This document shows, one piece after another, positions 1 through 7,102 of a stretch of DNA of 32,450 nt (position 1 is its first letter; each line of letters starts with the position of its first letter). The DNA lies in NCBI GenBank assembly GCA_002212725.1, contig MTCR01000156.1, positions 1-32,450 of the forward strand. Reading direction: 5' to 3'. This DNA comes from Sphingobacteriales bacterium TSM_CSM (GTDB taxonomy: Bacteria; Bacteroidota; Bacteroidia; Chitinophagales; UBA2359). Both the position numbers and the translations under genes were made by a program. The notes beneath the pieces were generated by a model, which saw nothing but the letters and a program-made list of their open reading frames with translations, searched no databases and was not told the DNA's origin.

Positions 1-108
1 CACAAGTTATTGATTATCAGAAGGTTGTAATTGCAGCATTGCCAAATTGGGTGACACAAGCCCAAAAGATGTAACTTTGTGATTATGTTTTTGCGCAAAA
101 ATAAGAAC
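1..108 (+). repeat. Direct repeat copy 1, transposase 5' end
   Basis: This 108-nt stretch recurs at 252-359 with no indels and about five substitutions. It includes the leader and the first codons (MFLRKNKN) of the same transposase-like reading frame. Here the frame leaves the transposase right after AAGAAC and stops shortly afterwards. The junction continues into ACGCATTGTCGAA (107-119), a word that also occurs at 583-595 beyond the second copy. Copy 1 therefore looks like an internally deleted version of the longer copy. The window edge cuts it on the left, so its true start is unknown. Confidence 0.8.
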
Positions 109-157
109 GCATTGTCGAAGTCATGAGCGATGCTAAAACCTTTGTTTAAATAAATTG

Positions 158-177
158 CCTCCGGATTTATCCGGAGG
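158..177. other. Perfect 9-bp hairpin
   Basis: CCTCCGGAT (158-166) and ATCCGGAGG (169-177) are exact reverse complements separated by two T residues. On the minus strand the stem is followed by a T-rich stretch, so it could be a weak minus-strand terminator. No minus-strand gene is seen close enough to prove this. It may equally be part of the mobile-element remnant between the two direct repeats. Confidence 0.5.
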
Positions 178-251
178 ACATATAAAATGCAATATTTATG
201 AAAGGCTTTAGCCAAAATTTTCCTGACTTTGACACTTTTTGGGGGAGAAAA

Positions 252-359
252 CACAAGTTATTGATTATCAGAAGGTTGTAATTGCAGCATTGCCAAATTG
301 GGTGACGCAAACCCAAAAAATGCAACTTTGTGATTATGTTTTTGCGCAACAATAAGAAC
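252..359 (+). repeat. Direct repeat copy 2, transposase 5' end
   Basis: Second copy of the 108-nt sequence at 1-108, in the same orientation and 251 nt downstream. The copies differ at about five positions. This copy runs on into a longer piece of transposase reading frame. Confidence 0.8.
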
Positions 360-554
360 CGGTCAGGAACAACAGGCGTAATAGTTGTTGATAAAAGCGG
401 TGGCAAGTTTCGGGAGTTAATAGCCATTGGGGCGAGTGCTGAGGTAAAAAGGATAACAGAAACTGAAAATCAAACAGCCAACCGGTGGCGAAACGCTTAC
501 AAAAACGATGCTGCTCACAGAGCGATAAAAGTCAATCGCTCCACTGTTCGATGA
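336..554 (+). pseudogene. IS1634/IS4-like transposase N-terminal remnant
   Basis: The frame starts MFLRNNKNRSGTTG and continues with VIVVDKSGGKFRELIAIG, then a charged segment. This fits, from memory, the first 40-50 residues of IS1634-type (IS4 superfamily) DDE transposases, which open with a basic MFxRxxKNxSG segment followed by a strand-rich VxVxDKSxGKxxxxKxIG segment. Full transposases are 500-600 residues; here the frame ends after about 73, with no DDE catalytic region. The last 20 residues no longer look like the family, so the break is probably an old deletion or insertion. An upstream GTG at 330 is in frame, but the ATG at 336 matches the start in the other copy (MFLR). Non-functional as it stands. 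Family assignment rests on a short segment. Confidence 0.5.
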
Positions 555-852
555 CTGTACCGGGAAAAAATTCGTTAGGGTGACGCATTGTCGAATTCGG
601 GAAAAGAAGTCCGGTTGTGAGGCTGTTCCATTTACCCCCCAGCCTCCCCGAGCAATCGGGACAAGCCCCTTAGAAAGGGTGGGAGTCTATAACCCCTTTT
701 TTGTAAGGGCTGTAGAACTATAAGGCGATTTTTGAGCACATGAATTATATTCCCGATTTCCAAATTTACCCAAACCAAAAGCCAACTTCACGTTAAATTT
801 TAGATACAGGCAGTTTGAGCAAGAATACGCGGGAGGGAGAAACCAAATCTTA
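555..852. other. Gene-free stretch, decayed element sequence
   Basis: No supported gene. ACGCATTGTCGAA at 583-595 repeats 107-119. Bases about 640-690 are C/G-rich and contain a short inverted repeat (CCCGA/TCGGG near 647-660), resembling the short GC-rich interspersed elements common between Bacteroidota genes. The remainder shows nothing recognisable. Confidence 0.4.
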
Positions 853-1845
853 TTAAACGTTATATTCCTGCGGTTTGTAGAGTTCAATATGGTTTTGAAT
901 CCAGGAAATAGTTTCCTGCAAGCCCTGTTCCAGTGTGTATTTTGGTTGCCAGCCGGTTAGTTCCTGTGCCAGGCCGGCATTGCAGATGAGGTGAAATACT
1001 TCAGATTTTTCGGGGCGGAAACGCGTTTCATCGGTAAGCAATTCGGGGTTTTTGCCCATGAGTTTACAAATAAGGGCATACGTTTCGGCAATGGAAATAT
1101 CGCGTCCGGTACCCAGGTTAATCACTTTACCCGGCGTATTGGCATGTGTGCCTACCTGTAAAAAGCCGGCTGCCGTATCTTTTACATACAAAAAATCGCG
1201 TTTGGGGCTAAGGTTGCCTAATTTTATGGTAGAAAGGCTGTGAAGTTGCGAGATGATGGCAGGGATAACCGCCCTTGCCGACTGATGCGGCCCGAAGGTA
1301 TTAAATGGCCGGATAACGGTTACGGGCAGGTTAAAGGCATTGTAGTAAGACAGCGCCATTAAATCTGCCCCCATTTTGCTGGCCGAATAGGGCGATTGCG
1401 GTTGCAGCGGATGTTGTTCATCAATAGGGGTGTAAAGGGCGGTGCCATATACTTCGGAGGTAGAGGTATGTATAAAGCGTTGCAGGGTATCCGATTTTCG
1501 GGCGGCATTGAGCAGGTAGGTGGTTCCGTTTATGTTGGTTTGCACAAAATCGGTAGGGTTTTGGTACGAGTACGGAATGGCAATAAGGGCGCCAAGGTGA
1601 AAAACGTAGGTACAACTTTGCACGGCGCGGTAGCAAAAATCGGGGTCTTTCAGGTCGCCTTTTATAATTTCAATTTCCTTTAACACATTGGGGGGTAAAA
1701 ATTCGAGGTTGCCCAATTGCGGGCGCGAGCTGTAGCGCACCATAGCCCGTACTTTAAACCCGTTTTCGACCAAAAGGCGGGCTAAATGGCTGCCAATGAA
1801 ACCGGCCGAGCCGGTAAGTAAAACCTGTGTGTTGAAGTTATTCAT
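853..1845 (-). CDS. NAD-dependent sugar epimerase/dehydratase, LegB-like
   Basis: A 330-residue extended short-chain dehydrogenase. The Rossmann motif GSAGFIG lies at residues 11-17, the catalytic Tyr and Lys are Y153 and K157 in YSASK, and the Ser/Thr of the triad is in the TSTSEVYG segment. The segment RPFNTFGPHQSARAVIP followed by KLGNLSPKRDFLYVKDT is typical of LegB-type UDP-GlcNAc 4,6-dehydratases, which start legionaminic/bacillosamine-type sugar pathways; related dTDP- or GDP-sugar epimerases remain possible. No other sugar-pathway genes lie nearby, so the substrate is open. The start at 1845 is chosen because it places the Rossmann motif at the usual distance from the N terminus. A longer frame from 1914 would begin inside the candidate promoter box (1912-1919). 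The leader carries a 26-bp near-perfect palindrome at 1884-1909. Confidence 0.85.
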   Translation of the reverse strand: MNNFNTQVLLTGSAGFIGSHLARLLVENGFKVRAMVRYSSRPQLGNLEFLPPNVLKEIEIIKGDLKDPDFCYRAVQSCTYVFHLGALIAIPYSYQNPTDFVQTNINGTTYLLNAARKSDTLQRFIHTSTSEVYGTALYTPIDEQHPLQPQSPYSASKMGADLMALSYYNAFNLPVTVIRPFNTFGPHQSARAVIPAIISQLHSLSTIKLGNLSPKRDFLYVKDTAAGFLQVGTHANTPGKVINLGTGRDISIAETYALICKLMGKNPELLTDETRFRPEKSEVFHLICNAGLAQELTGWQPKYTLEQGLQETISWIQNHIELYKPQEYNV

Positions 1846-1883
1846 GAATATATACCCGAAACAAATTGCTGTAAAAACAAGAA

Positions 1884-1909
1884 CGGCATGGAAAAATTTT
1901 TCCACGCCG
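1884..1909 (-). promoter_or_regulatory. 26-bp palindrome in epimerase leader
   Basis: Half-sites CGGCATGGAAAAA (1884-1896) and TTTTTCCACGCCG (1897-1909) are inverted repeats with one mismatch in 13 positions and no spacer. It lies just downstream of the candidate -7 box at 1912-1919, so it covers the expected transcription start of the epimerase gene. It could be an operator for a dimeric regulator or an RNA hairpin in the leader; the sequence does not decide which. Confidence 0.5.
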
Positions 1910-1911
1910 CC

Positions 1912-1919
1912 CAAAATTA
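1912..1919 (-). promoter_or_regulatory. Candidate -7 box, epimerase promoter
   Basis: On the minus strand this reads TAATTTTG, an exact fit to the Bacteroidota -7 consensus TAnnTTTG. It lies 66 nt before the chosen start codon. No convincing TTTG -33 box is seen about 20 nt upstream, so support is partial. Confidence 0.4.
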
Positions 1920-2018
1920 GGAAATAATTGGCAATACTGTGATAATTACCGCAATTTACCCCTGCAAGCCGCCAAAATTACCCGCCGGGTGTTGTGCAAC
2001 CTTGCGTTGCCGGTTGTG

Positions 2019-2438
2019 TTATTTTGCCGCCGGAACCGACAAGAGTACCTGTAAAACTTCGGGTTGCAGGCGGTTTACGGTAGAAATGGTTTTTGAGCAA
2101 AGCAACACGCCATCGGCCCTGAGCAACAATACGGTGTATAATTTATCGGACTGCAACGGGAAATAAAAATTACCGTTGCTGCCGCTTGTACAGTGTTCAA
2201 TCTCTTTGCTGAAATTGTCAATCAACTGAATGGTCATGTTTTCGAGGGGCTGCAGGGTGGTTTCATCGAGCACCATGCCTAACAGCAACAGTTTAACATC
2301 ACCGGCAGAAGTTGTGGTACGGTTGGCGGTATTTGTAACCGGGCGCTCATTTAACACCCCCGAGACGCCGGCATTGCAAATGTTAACCATAAAAAAAAGC
2401 AGAAAGTAGAAGAGGGTAAAGTAGCTTGTGCGTAACAT
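2019..2438 (-). CDS. Secreted protein, carboxypeptidase-regulatory-like fold
   Basis: A 139-residue protein with an N-terminal hydrophobic segment (residues 5-22, ending ICNAG) that reads as a cleavable signal peptide. After a short Thr/Asn-rich linker, the rest resembles one carboxypeptidase-regulatory/CNA-B-like beta-sandwich. It has GMVLDETTLQPLENMTIQL, then a GNFYF turn and an LLLRADGVLLCSKTI strand, the usual pattern of a small domain describing variants, gradient and colour of surface proteins in this phylum. No enzyme domain follows, so it is a stand-alone domain of unknown role, probably periplasmic or exported. The gene shares its strand with the epimerase, separated by about 170 nt, so co-transcription is possible but not evident. 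No homologous family is recognised with certainty. Confidence 0.65.
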   Translation of the reverse strand: MLRTSYFTLFYFLLFFMVNICNAGVSGVLNERPVTNTANRTTTSAGDVKLLLLGMVLDETTLQPLENMTIQLIDNFSKEIEHCTSGSNGNFYFPLQSDKLYTVLLLRADGVLLCSKTISTVNRLQPEVLQVLLSVPAAK

Positions 2439-2916
2439 GTTGTTTTACAGTTTTTAGAATGGGTAATAAATCATTTTGGTTAAGTTATGTTATGAAAGGG
2501 TGTGTTTGCTGTACGTTTTAATTAAAGGTATTTGTTCTCCGGCATTTTGGGGGTTTGGGTTTTTTAACTGCGGGTCAATTGCTGCCATTTGCGACTTACA
2601 GGTTGCTTTGACTGTGCAATTACTCTTTTGTTACGCAGCAAAGGCTTAATAGTGACGAACTTGATTACCGAAATGTTGAATTTCTTGCATAACATAAATT
2701 GCTGTAATTCTTTGTTGTAAATAGTTGAGCAGCGTTTTGCTTAAACAAACAAAATTGAATGAAAATAAACCTAAAACAAGAAACAGCCATACTACCCGGC
2801 AAAACAGCCTGTTTTTTGGGGGTTGTTTTGTTGGGCTTATGTTGTATATTGTGCGCCAAAGCCAGCAATGGCAACCCTGTTTATTATTTTTTTGATGAAT
2901 TATTTTTTTTGTTTTT
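2439..2916. other. 478-nt intergenic region
   Basis: This region separates two divergently transcribed genes and should hold both promoters. I see no exact TAnnTTTG box at an appropriate place. Short open frames on the minus strand (2646-3032) run into the arginase-like gene and show no protein-like features. T- and A-rich tracts around 2885-2916 immediately precede the next start codon. Nothing else is recognisable. Confidence 0.4.
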
Positions 2917-4074
2917 ATGTTGCAAGAATTTTTAACACCGGTTTTACCCGAAAAACTGCCCAGCCTTGCTTTGCTGACTGCCAACCAATGGGGCAAGAAA
3001 TTGCTGCAGCCTGTAGATGATGCTTTGAACAACCTGGAAGGAGTAAAAATAGCACTGCTTGGTGTGCAGGAAGACCGGACCGGCCAAACCGAATGCTATT
3101 TGGCGCCCGATGCCATACGCCAGCAGTTGTACCTGTTGTATAACTGGGAACCGGGTTTTGCCATAGCCGACCTTGGAAATATTGTGGCGGGCAACACCCG
3201 TTCCGATACCTGTTTTGCAGTGCAAAAAGTAGTGGCCGCCTTGCTTGGGCAAGGCATTATTCCGGTATTGATGGGAGGCACACACGAGGTAAGTTATGCC
3301 CAGTTTTTAGGCCATGCAGAAGCAGAAAGCAGTACTTCGGTGGTGGTTTTTGATGAAAAAATAGACCTTTTTACCACCCCCGCCGAAACCGGTGCAGAAG
3401 ATCTGTCGCCCGATGGTTTTTTATATCCGCTCTTAACCCGGAAACTCAATTTATCGGGTTTTGCGCACATAGGGTATCAACGGTATTTAACCGACCCCGA
3501 AATGGTAAACACCCTCGAAAACCTGCATTTTGAGTGCTACAGCTTAGGCGAAATACGAAACAACATAGAAGAAGTAGAACCCTTGGTGCGCCATGCGCAA
3601 ATGGTATCGTTTGATTTGTCGTGCCTGCGGGCTTCCGATGCGCCCGGGGCGGTTGCCTTGTCGTCAAACGGGTTATTTGCCGAGGAAGCCTGCCGTATTG
3701 CCCGTTATGCCGGCCTTAGCGACCATGTAACCTCTATTGGTTTTTACCAGTTTAACCCGCCGCAAGACCTGCAAAACCAAACCGCCCGGCTTATTGCGCA
3801 CATGATTTGGTATTTTGCCGAAGGCGTAATGAACCGGAAAGGCGAGCAACCCGAAACCGACAAGCGAACCTATTTAACCTATATTGTAAACTTTAAAGAC
3901 AGCGACCACGAAATAACCTTTTTTAAAAGCAAAAAAAGCGGGCGATGGTGGATGAAAGTACCGGTGCGAAAAAAATATACCCTTATACCCTGTTCCTACT
4001 CCGACTATGAAACAGCCTGCAAAGATGAAATACCAGACCGTTGGATGAAGGCATTTTTGCGGTTTAACAGCTAA
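2917..4074 (+). CDS. Arginase-family protein with degenerate metal site
   Basis: A 385-residue protein of the ureohydrolase (arginase/agmatinase/formimidoylglutamase) fold. The three metal-binding segments are recognisable: MGGTHEV (H123), FDEKID (D146 to D150) and SFDLSCLRASDAPG (D233). Catalytic ureohydrolases carry DxHxD in the second and SxDxD in the third; here the His is K148 and the second Asp of SxDxD is S235, so four of six ligands remain. The C terminus (SGRWWMKVP, CSYSDYETA, IPDRWMKAF) is the extension I associate with the Bacteroidota-specific 'formimidoylglutamase' group. Catalysis on a guanidino substrate is therefore doubtful; a mononuclear metal site or a non-catalytic role is possible. 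It stands alone on its strand; no histidine-degradation genes are present. The start at ATG 2917 is the first in frame. Confidence 0.8.
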   Translation: MLQEFLTPVLPEKLPSLALLTANQWGKKLLQPVDDALNNLEGVKIALLGVQEDRTGQTECYLAPDAIRQQLYLLYNWEPGFAIADLGNIVAGNTRSDTCFAVQKVVAALLGQGIIPVLMGGTHEVSYAQFLGHAEAESSTSVVVFDEKIDLFTTPAETGAEDLSPDGFLYPLLTRKLNLSGFAHIGYQRYLTDPEMVNTLENLHFECYSLGEIRNNIEEVEPLVRHAQMVSFDLSCLRASDAPGAVALSSNGLFAEEACRIARYAGLSDHVTSIGFYQFNPPQDLQNQTARLIAHMIWYFAEGVMNRKGEQPETDKRTYLTYIVNFKDSDHEITFFKSKKSGRWWMKVPVRKKYTLIPCSYSDYETACKDEIPDRWMKAFLRFNS

Positions 4075-4101
4075 TGCACCGTTTAGCTCAAACACCGCAA
4101 A

Positions 4102-4290
4102 TCTAAACATAGGATGTTTTTTATGTTTTTAATATTTATAAACCGCAAAGAGCGCAAAGTTTATTATAAGGTACTTAGTGCAACTTTGTGTTTTAGAGCC
4201 TTTGTGGCTATTTACCCGATGTTTTTTGCCACTAACTTGGCTGTTTAACCGCAAAGAGCGCAACAGGTTTCGCAAGGAGCGCAAAGTTTA
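4102..4290 (+). repeat. Long direct repeat, copy 1
   Basis: Begins TCTAAACATAGGATG and ends GCAAAGTTTA. It matches 4298-4485 almost base for base; the differences I see are a one-base change in a T run and AAGGAGC against AAAGAGC near the end. It contains CCGCAAAGAGCGCAAAG-type words at both ends, so each copy is itself bounded by a short repeated motif. Confidence 0.9.
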
Positions 4291-4297
4291 GTCTAAG

Positions 4298-4485
4298 TCT
4301 AAACATAGGATGTTTTTATGTTTTTAATATTTATAAACCGCAAAGAGCGCAAAGTTTATTATAAGGTACTTAGTGCAACTTTGTGTTTTAGAGCCTTTGT
4401 GGCTATTTACCCGATGTTTTTTGCCACTAACTTGGCTGTTTAACCGCAAAGAGCGCAACAGGTTTCGCAAAGAGCGCAAAGTTTA
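4298..4485 (+). repeat. Long direct repeat, copy 2
   Basis: Near-identical to 4102-4290, starting seven bases after it ends. The near-identity implies a recent tandem duplication or active homogenisation. Confidence 0.9.
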
Positions 4486-4499
4486 TCAGGAGGTGGTTT

Positions 4500-4553
4500 G
4501 TGCAATTTAGTGTTTTAGAGCCTTTGTGGCTATTTACCCGATGTTTTTGCCAC
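4500..4553 (+). repeat. Partial third repeat copy
   Basis: Matches the internal part of the longer repeats (TTTAGAGCCTTTGTGGC and the following TATTTACCCGATG) with more divergence at its left end. It looks like an older, truncated copy. Confidence 0.75.
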
Positions 4554-4828
4554 CAAGACACAAGGGTTCACTATGTTTTTTATGCTTTCAATTTACAACT
4601 TCAAACCATTTTTAAGTGTTTTGTTTAACAAAACATAAACAGTGCTAAACGCCACGGAACTTAGAAAAACGCGTTTTAAGGTGCTGCAAACGGTAAAAGT
4701 CTTTTTTTTGACATTTTTTATCAAAATTTTGCATTTTGTTTGTTTTTTTGTGAAAGTAATACTATCTTTACCAAAAGTTAAGCCACCACAAATTCGTTTA
4801 ATTTTTTTTTAAAAAAACTAAACAAAAA

Positions 4829-4860
4829 TTTGGCCGTTTGAAAATCATTGTTTAACTTTG
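4829..4860 (+). promoter_or_regulatory. Sigma-factor gene promoter (-33/-7)
   Basis: TTTG at 4829-4832 and TAACTTTG at 4853-4860, separated by 20 nt, match the Bacteroidota primary promoter (TTTG, N19-21, TAnnTTTG). Transcription would begin near 4867. This rules out the in-frame ATG at 4848 and supports the ATG at 4887. It is the clearest promoter in the window. Confidence 0.75.
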
Positions 4861-4886
4861 CAGCAACAAACTTAAACAAAGCGACT

Positions 4887-5402
4887 ATGGGAACATTAGA
4901 ATTTAACCGTTTAGTTGTTACGCTTTCAAGGAATTTAAGGCCCTATGCTGTAAATCTTACCAAAGATGCAGACGATGCAAAAGACCTTATACAGGAAACT
5001 GTTTACAGGGCTTTGGTAAACAAAGATAAATACGCCGACGGCACCAACCTGAAAGCGTGGTTGTTTACCATTATGCGCAACATTTTTATAAACAACTACA
5101 GAAGAAAAGCGAAGAAAAACACCATTATTGACAACACCGAAAATTTGTTCTACCTCAACTCCGGTTCGCAAGCGGTTGCAAACGGCTCCGAAAGTTCATT
5201 TGTTATGCAAAATGCTTTTTCGGCAATAGACAAGCTAAGCGACGAATACCGCGTACCTTTTATGATGCACTACGAGGGTTACAAATACCAGGAAATTGCC
5301 AAAGATTTAAACCTGCCGCTGGGCACGGTAAAAAGCCGCATCTTTTTTGCGCGCAAAGAACTGAAAAAAGAATTGGATGTGTATAAACATTTAGGAGGTT
5401 AG
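4887..5402 (+). CDS. RNA polymerase sigma factor, ECF-type
   Basis: A 171-residue sigma-70 family protein with only regions 2 and 4. Region 2 has DAKDLIQETVYRAL and LKAWLFTIMRNIFINNYRR (core binding and -10 recognition). Region 4 has the helix-turn-helix YKYQEIAKDLNLPLGTVKSR near the C terminus. It belongs to the short extracytoplasmic-function group common in Bacteroidota. No anti-sigma factor or transmembrane partner is adjacent: the next gene faces the opposite way and a strong terminator follows. Control is therefore probably transcriptional, or through an unlinked partner. The start at 4887 is preferred over the upstream in-frame ATG at 4848 because the promoter lies at 4829-4860. The target regulon cannot be read from this window. 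Confidence 0.92.
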   Translation: MGTLEFNRLVVTLSRNLRPYAVNLTKDADDAKDLIQETVYRALVNKDKYADGTNLKAWLFTIMRNIFINNYRRKAKKNTIIDNTENLFYLNSGSQAVANGSESSFVMQNAFSAIDKLSDEYRVPFMMHYEGYKYQEIAKDLNLPLGTVKSRIFFARKELKKELDVYKHLGG

Positions 5403-5410
5403 TATTTGTG

Positions 5411-5449
5411 CTTCGGGGAGATATTTTTTCAAACTCCCCGAAGTTTTTT
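5411..5449 (+). terminator. Rho-independent terminator
   Basis: CTTCGGGGAG (5411-5420) and CTCCCCGAAG (5434-5443) form a perfect 10-bp stem with a 13-nt loop, followed by six T residues. It ends the sigma-factor transcript. Confidence 0.9.
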
Positions 5450-5491
5450 GTTTTGTTGCCCCTCCTTTTTTCAGAACCGGCTTCTGCCGTT

Positions 5492-6724
5492 TCAGGGTTC
5501 AATGCCTGCGTTTGTTGTTGCCTGCGGGGCTGCCCAATTCTTATAATAATCCGATTGCCAGAACTCATCATAGTCCATTCCCGATAATAAATCTGCGGGG
5601 TCTGCATCTATGTATTGCTCCATGAGTTCAAAAACCGAAACGGCCTTTTCATAGTTTTGCTCATCTAAGTACAACGCCGCCAACATTCGGTAAACCTCGC
5701 GGTTTTCGGGTTCCTCTTTTATAAGCCCGGTAAGCAGTTTTTCAGCTTCTTCGGTATTGCCCATGTTTTCGTAAGCCGTTGCTTTCAAAGTTTGCAGATA
5801 CGTTACATCGGGCAGCACCCGTGCCAGGTTATTGGCATAAGTAATAATGCGGTCGTTGTCTTTTGCTTCTAATGCCATATCCAGCAGGGCAAAATGCGGC
5901 ACGGGGTTTTGGGGGTAAGTTTGCTCAAAAGCCGATAAGGCCTTGTCTAACAAATCGTTATTAAGATGATAACCAATGTTTAACTGCTGCAAAAGCACCA
6001 TTTTATGCTGTTGTGCTTCGGGCGGCAGGTTTTTGAGCAGTCGCACGGCCTTGCCGAAAGCCTTTTCGTGAATAGCTATAGAGAGTTTATCTATGGTTTG
6101 GCGGTGTTGAAGCAGGGCAAGGTCTGTGTTGTTTAAGGCTTGCCCGGCAATATCGGCATCGGGTTGTTGGCTTAGAGCGCTCAACAACACCATTCTAAGC
6201 GTTTCGGAAAAAGAAAGTCCGCCCTTGAAAATACAGAAATCCTCTATTCTCACCAAATCTACGGTACTGGCAGGGCTAAAAAACACCTGATGGTAATTGA
6301 GCATACCGTTATTGGATACGCGAAAAATTGCCGATGGTTTATCGGGCAATCCGGTTATGCCCACCAAATGATAAACGCCGGTTCCTTCTAAAGAAGCAAT
6401 TACCTGCGCACCGGCATCAATTGATTCTTTAATGCTGCCCGAAAATGTTTGTACAAATTTTCGGGGTGCTTTAATTTCCCTGAACAATCTTGCCGTTACC
6501 AGATTTACATCAAAATGGGCATTAAAAAAATCGGGCAATCCGTTGTTTACACTATCTTCCAGTTGTATGGCAAAAGTGTAATAAGGCTCTGCCCGCAACA
6601 GGGTATCATTAACAAGGTTGGCCTGCTCACTGCCATAACCCGGGTTGTGCAACGAGTTACAGGAGAAGCAACAAAGCAAAAGCAGCAGCGCAGGTAGTAA
6701 AACAATAAAAGAAACAGGTTTCAT
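5492..6724 (-). CDS. TPR-containing lipoprotein
   Basis: A 410-residue protein. The N terminus has a hydrophobic segment ending in LLLLLCCFSC, a lipoprotein signal with a lipobox Cys around residues 18-22, so it should be anchored in a membrane facing the periplasm. Residues from about 25 to 180 form a domain I do not recognise. It contains FVQTFSGSIKESIDAGAQVI and could be a DUF-type domain that senses or binds something. From about residue 200 to 390 there are alpha-helical repeats consistent with tetratricopeptide repeats, clearest in KATAYENMGNTEEAEKLLTG and LAALYLDEQNYEKAVSVFEL. TPRs usually scaffold protein complexes. It is convergent with the sigma-factor gene and divergent from the M48 protease gene; no operon partner is evident. 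Confidence 0.8.
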   Translation of the reverse strand: MKPVSFIVLLPALLLLLCCFSCNSLHNPGYGSEQANLVNDTLLRAEPYYTFAIQLEDSVNNGLPDFFNAHFDVNLVTARLFREIKAPRKFVQTFSGSIKESIDAGAQVIASLEGTGVYHLVGITGLPDKPSAIFRVSNNGMLNYHQVFFSPASTVDLVRIEDFCIFKGGLSFSETLRMVLLSALSQQPDADIAGQALNNTDLALLQHRQTIDKLSIAIHEKAFGKAVRLLKNLPPEAQQHKMVLLQQLNIGYHLNNDLLDKALSAFEQTYPQNPVPHFALLDMALEAKDNDRIITYANNLARVLPDVTYLQTLKATAYENMGNTEEAEKLLTGLIKEEPENREVYRMLAALYLDEQNYEKAVSVFELMEQYIDADPADLLSGMDYDEFWQSDYYKNWAAPQATTNAGIEP

Positions 6725-7102
6725 ATTGCGGTTATTAAAAAATAGCTGAACGTAAAAAAACAGCAGTTGCAGGCAGTAAAAAATTATTTTGCAGCAAAAA
6801 ATGGGGACAGGGTTTTAAAACCGGCCTCATTGTATGTGCTTATTTACGGGCAAATGCCATTTTTGCTTCAAATTACAGGCCAATTTTACCGTTGGCGGCC
6901 GGCTTATGTTGCCTGTTCAACCTTTTGCAACCCGGTTTAATGATTTTTTATATTTTTGGGGGCAACAAACGGCAACTATTACAAGGTTTCGGTGTCTAAA
7001 AAAGGCAAAATGCCTGCCGGAAAATGCAAGAAGATGGTTTTCGGAAAAATTTATTACCTTTAGCAGGCGTTACTATCGATAATCCAATAAAATAAGAACC
7101 CG
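6725..7102. other. 378-nt divergent intergenic region
   Basis: Lies between the TPR lipoprotein (-) and the M48 protease (+) and should contain both promoters. TACCTTTA at 7055-7062 matches seven of eight positions of the Bacteroidota -7 box and lies 41 nt before the protease start; no good -33 box pairs with it. The only open frame (6834-7082) has no protein-like features. Nothing else is recognised. Confidence 0.4.

Larger units (their letters stand above)
4075..4886. other. Gene-free repeat region
   Basis: About 800 nt with no supported gene. It holds two nearly identical direct repeats of about 190 nt, a partial third copy, and then an AT-rich stretch (4580-4850) leading into the sigma-factor promoter. 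The copies contain CGCAAAGAGCGCAAAG words found, in variant form, in other spacers of this window. Confidence 0.8.

Noticed and set aside
2646..3032. 128-codon minus-strand frame in the intergenic region
   Set aside because: It runs antisense into the arginase-like gene and is dominated by Asn, Lys and Phe from AT-rich sequence; no domain is seen.
4102..4553. Possible CRISPR array
   Set aside because: Units are about 190 nt, only two full and one partial, with no unique spacers of constant length and no cas genes.
4848..4886. Longer sigma-factor start at ATG 4848
   Set aside because: It overlaps the -7 box at 4853-4860 of a full promoter match, so it would not be on the transcript.
6834..7082. 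82-codon frame upstream of the M48 protease
   Set aside because: No homologous segment, no start context, and it overlaps the expected promoter region.
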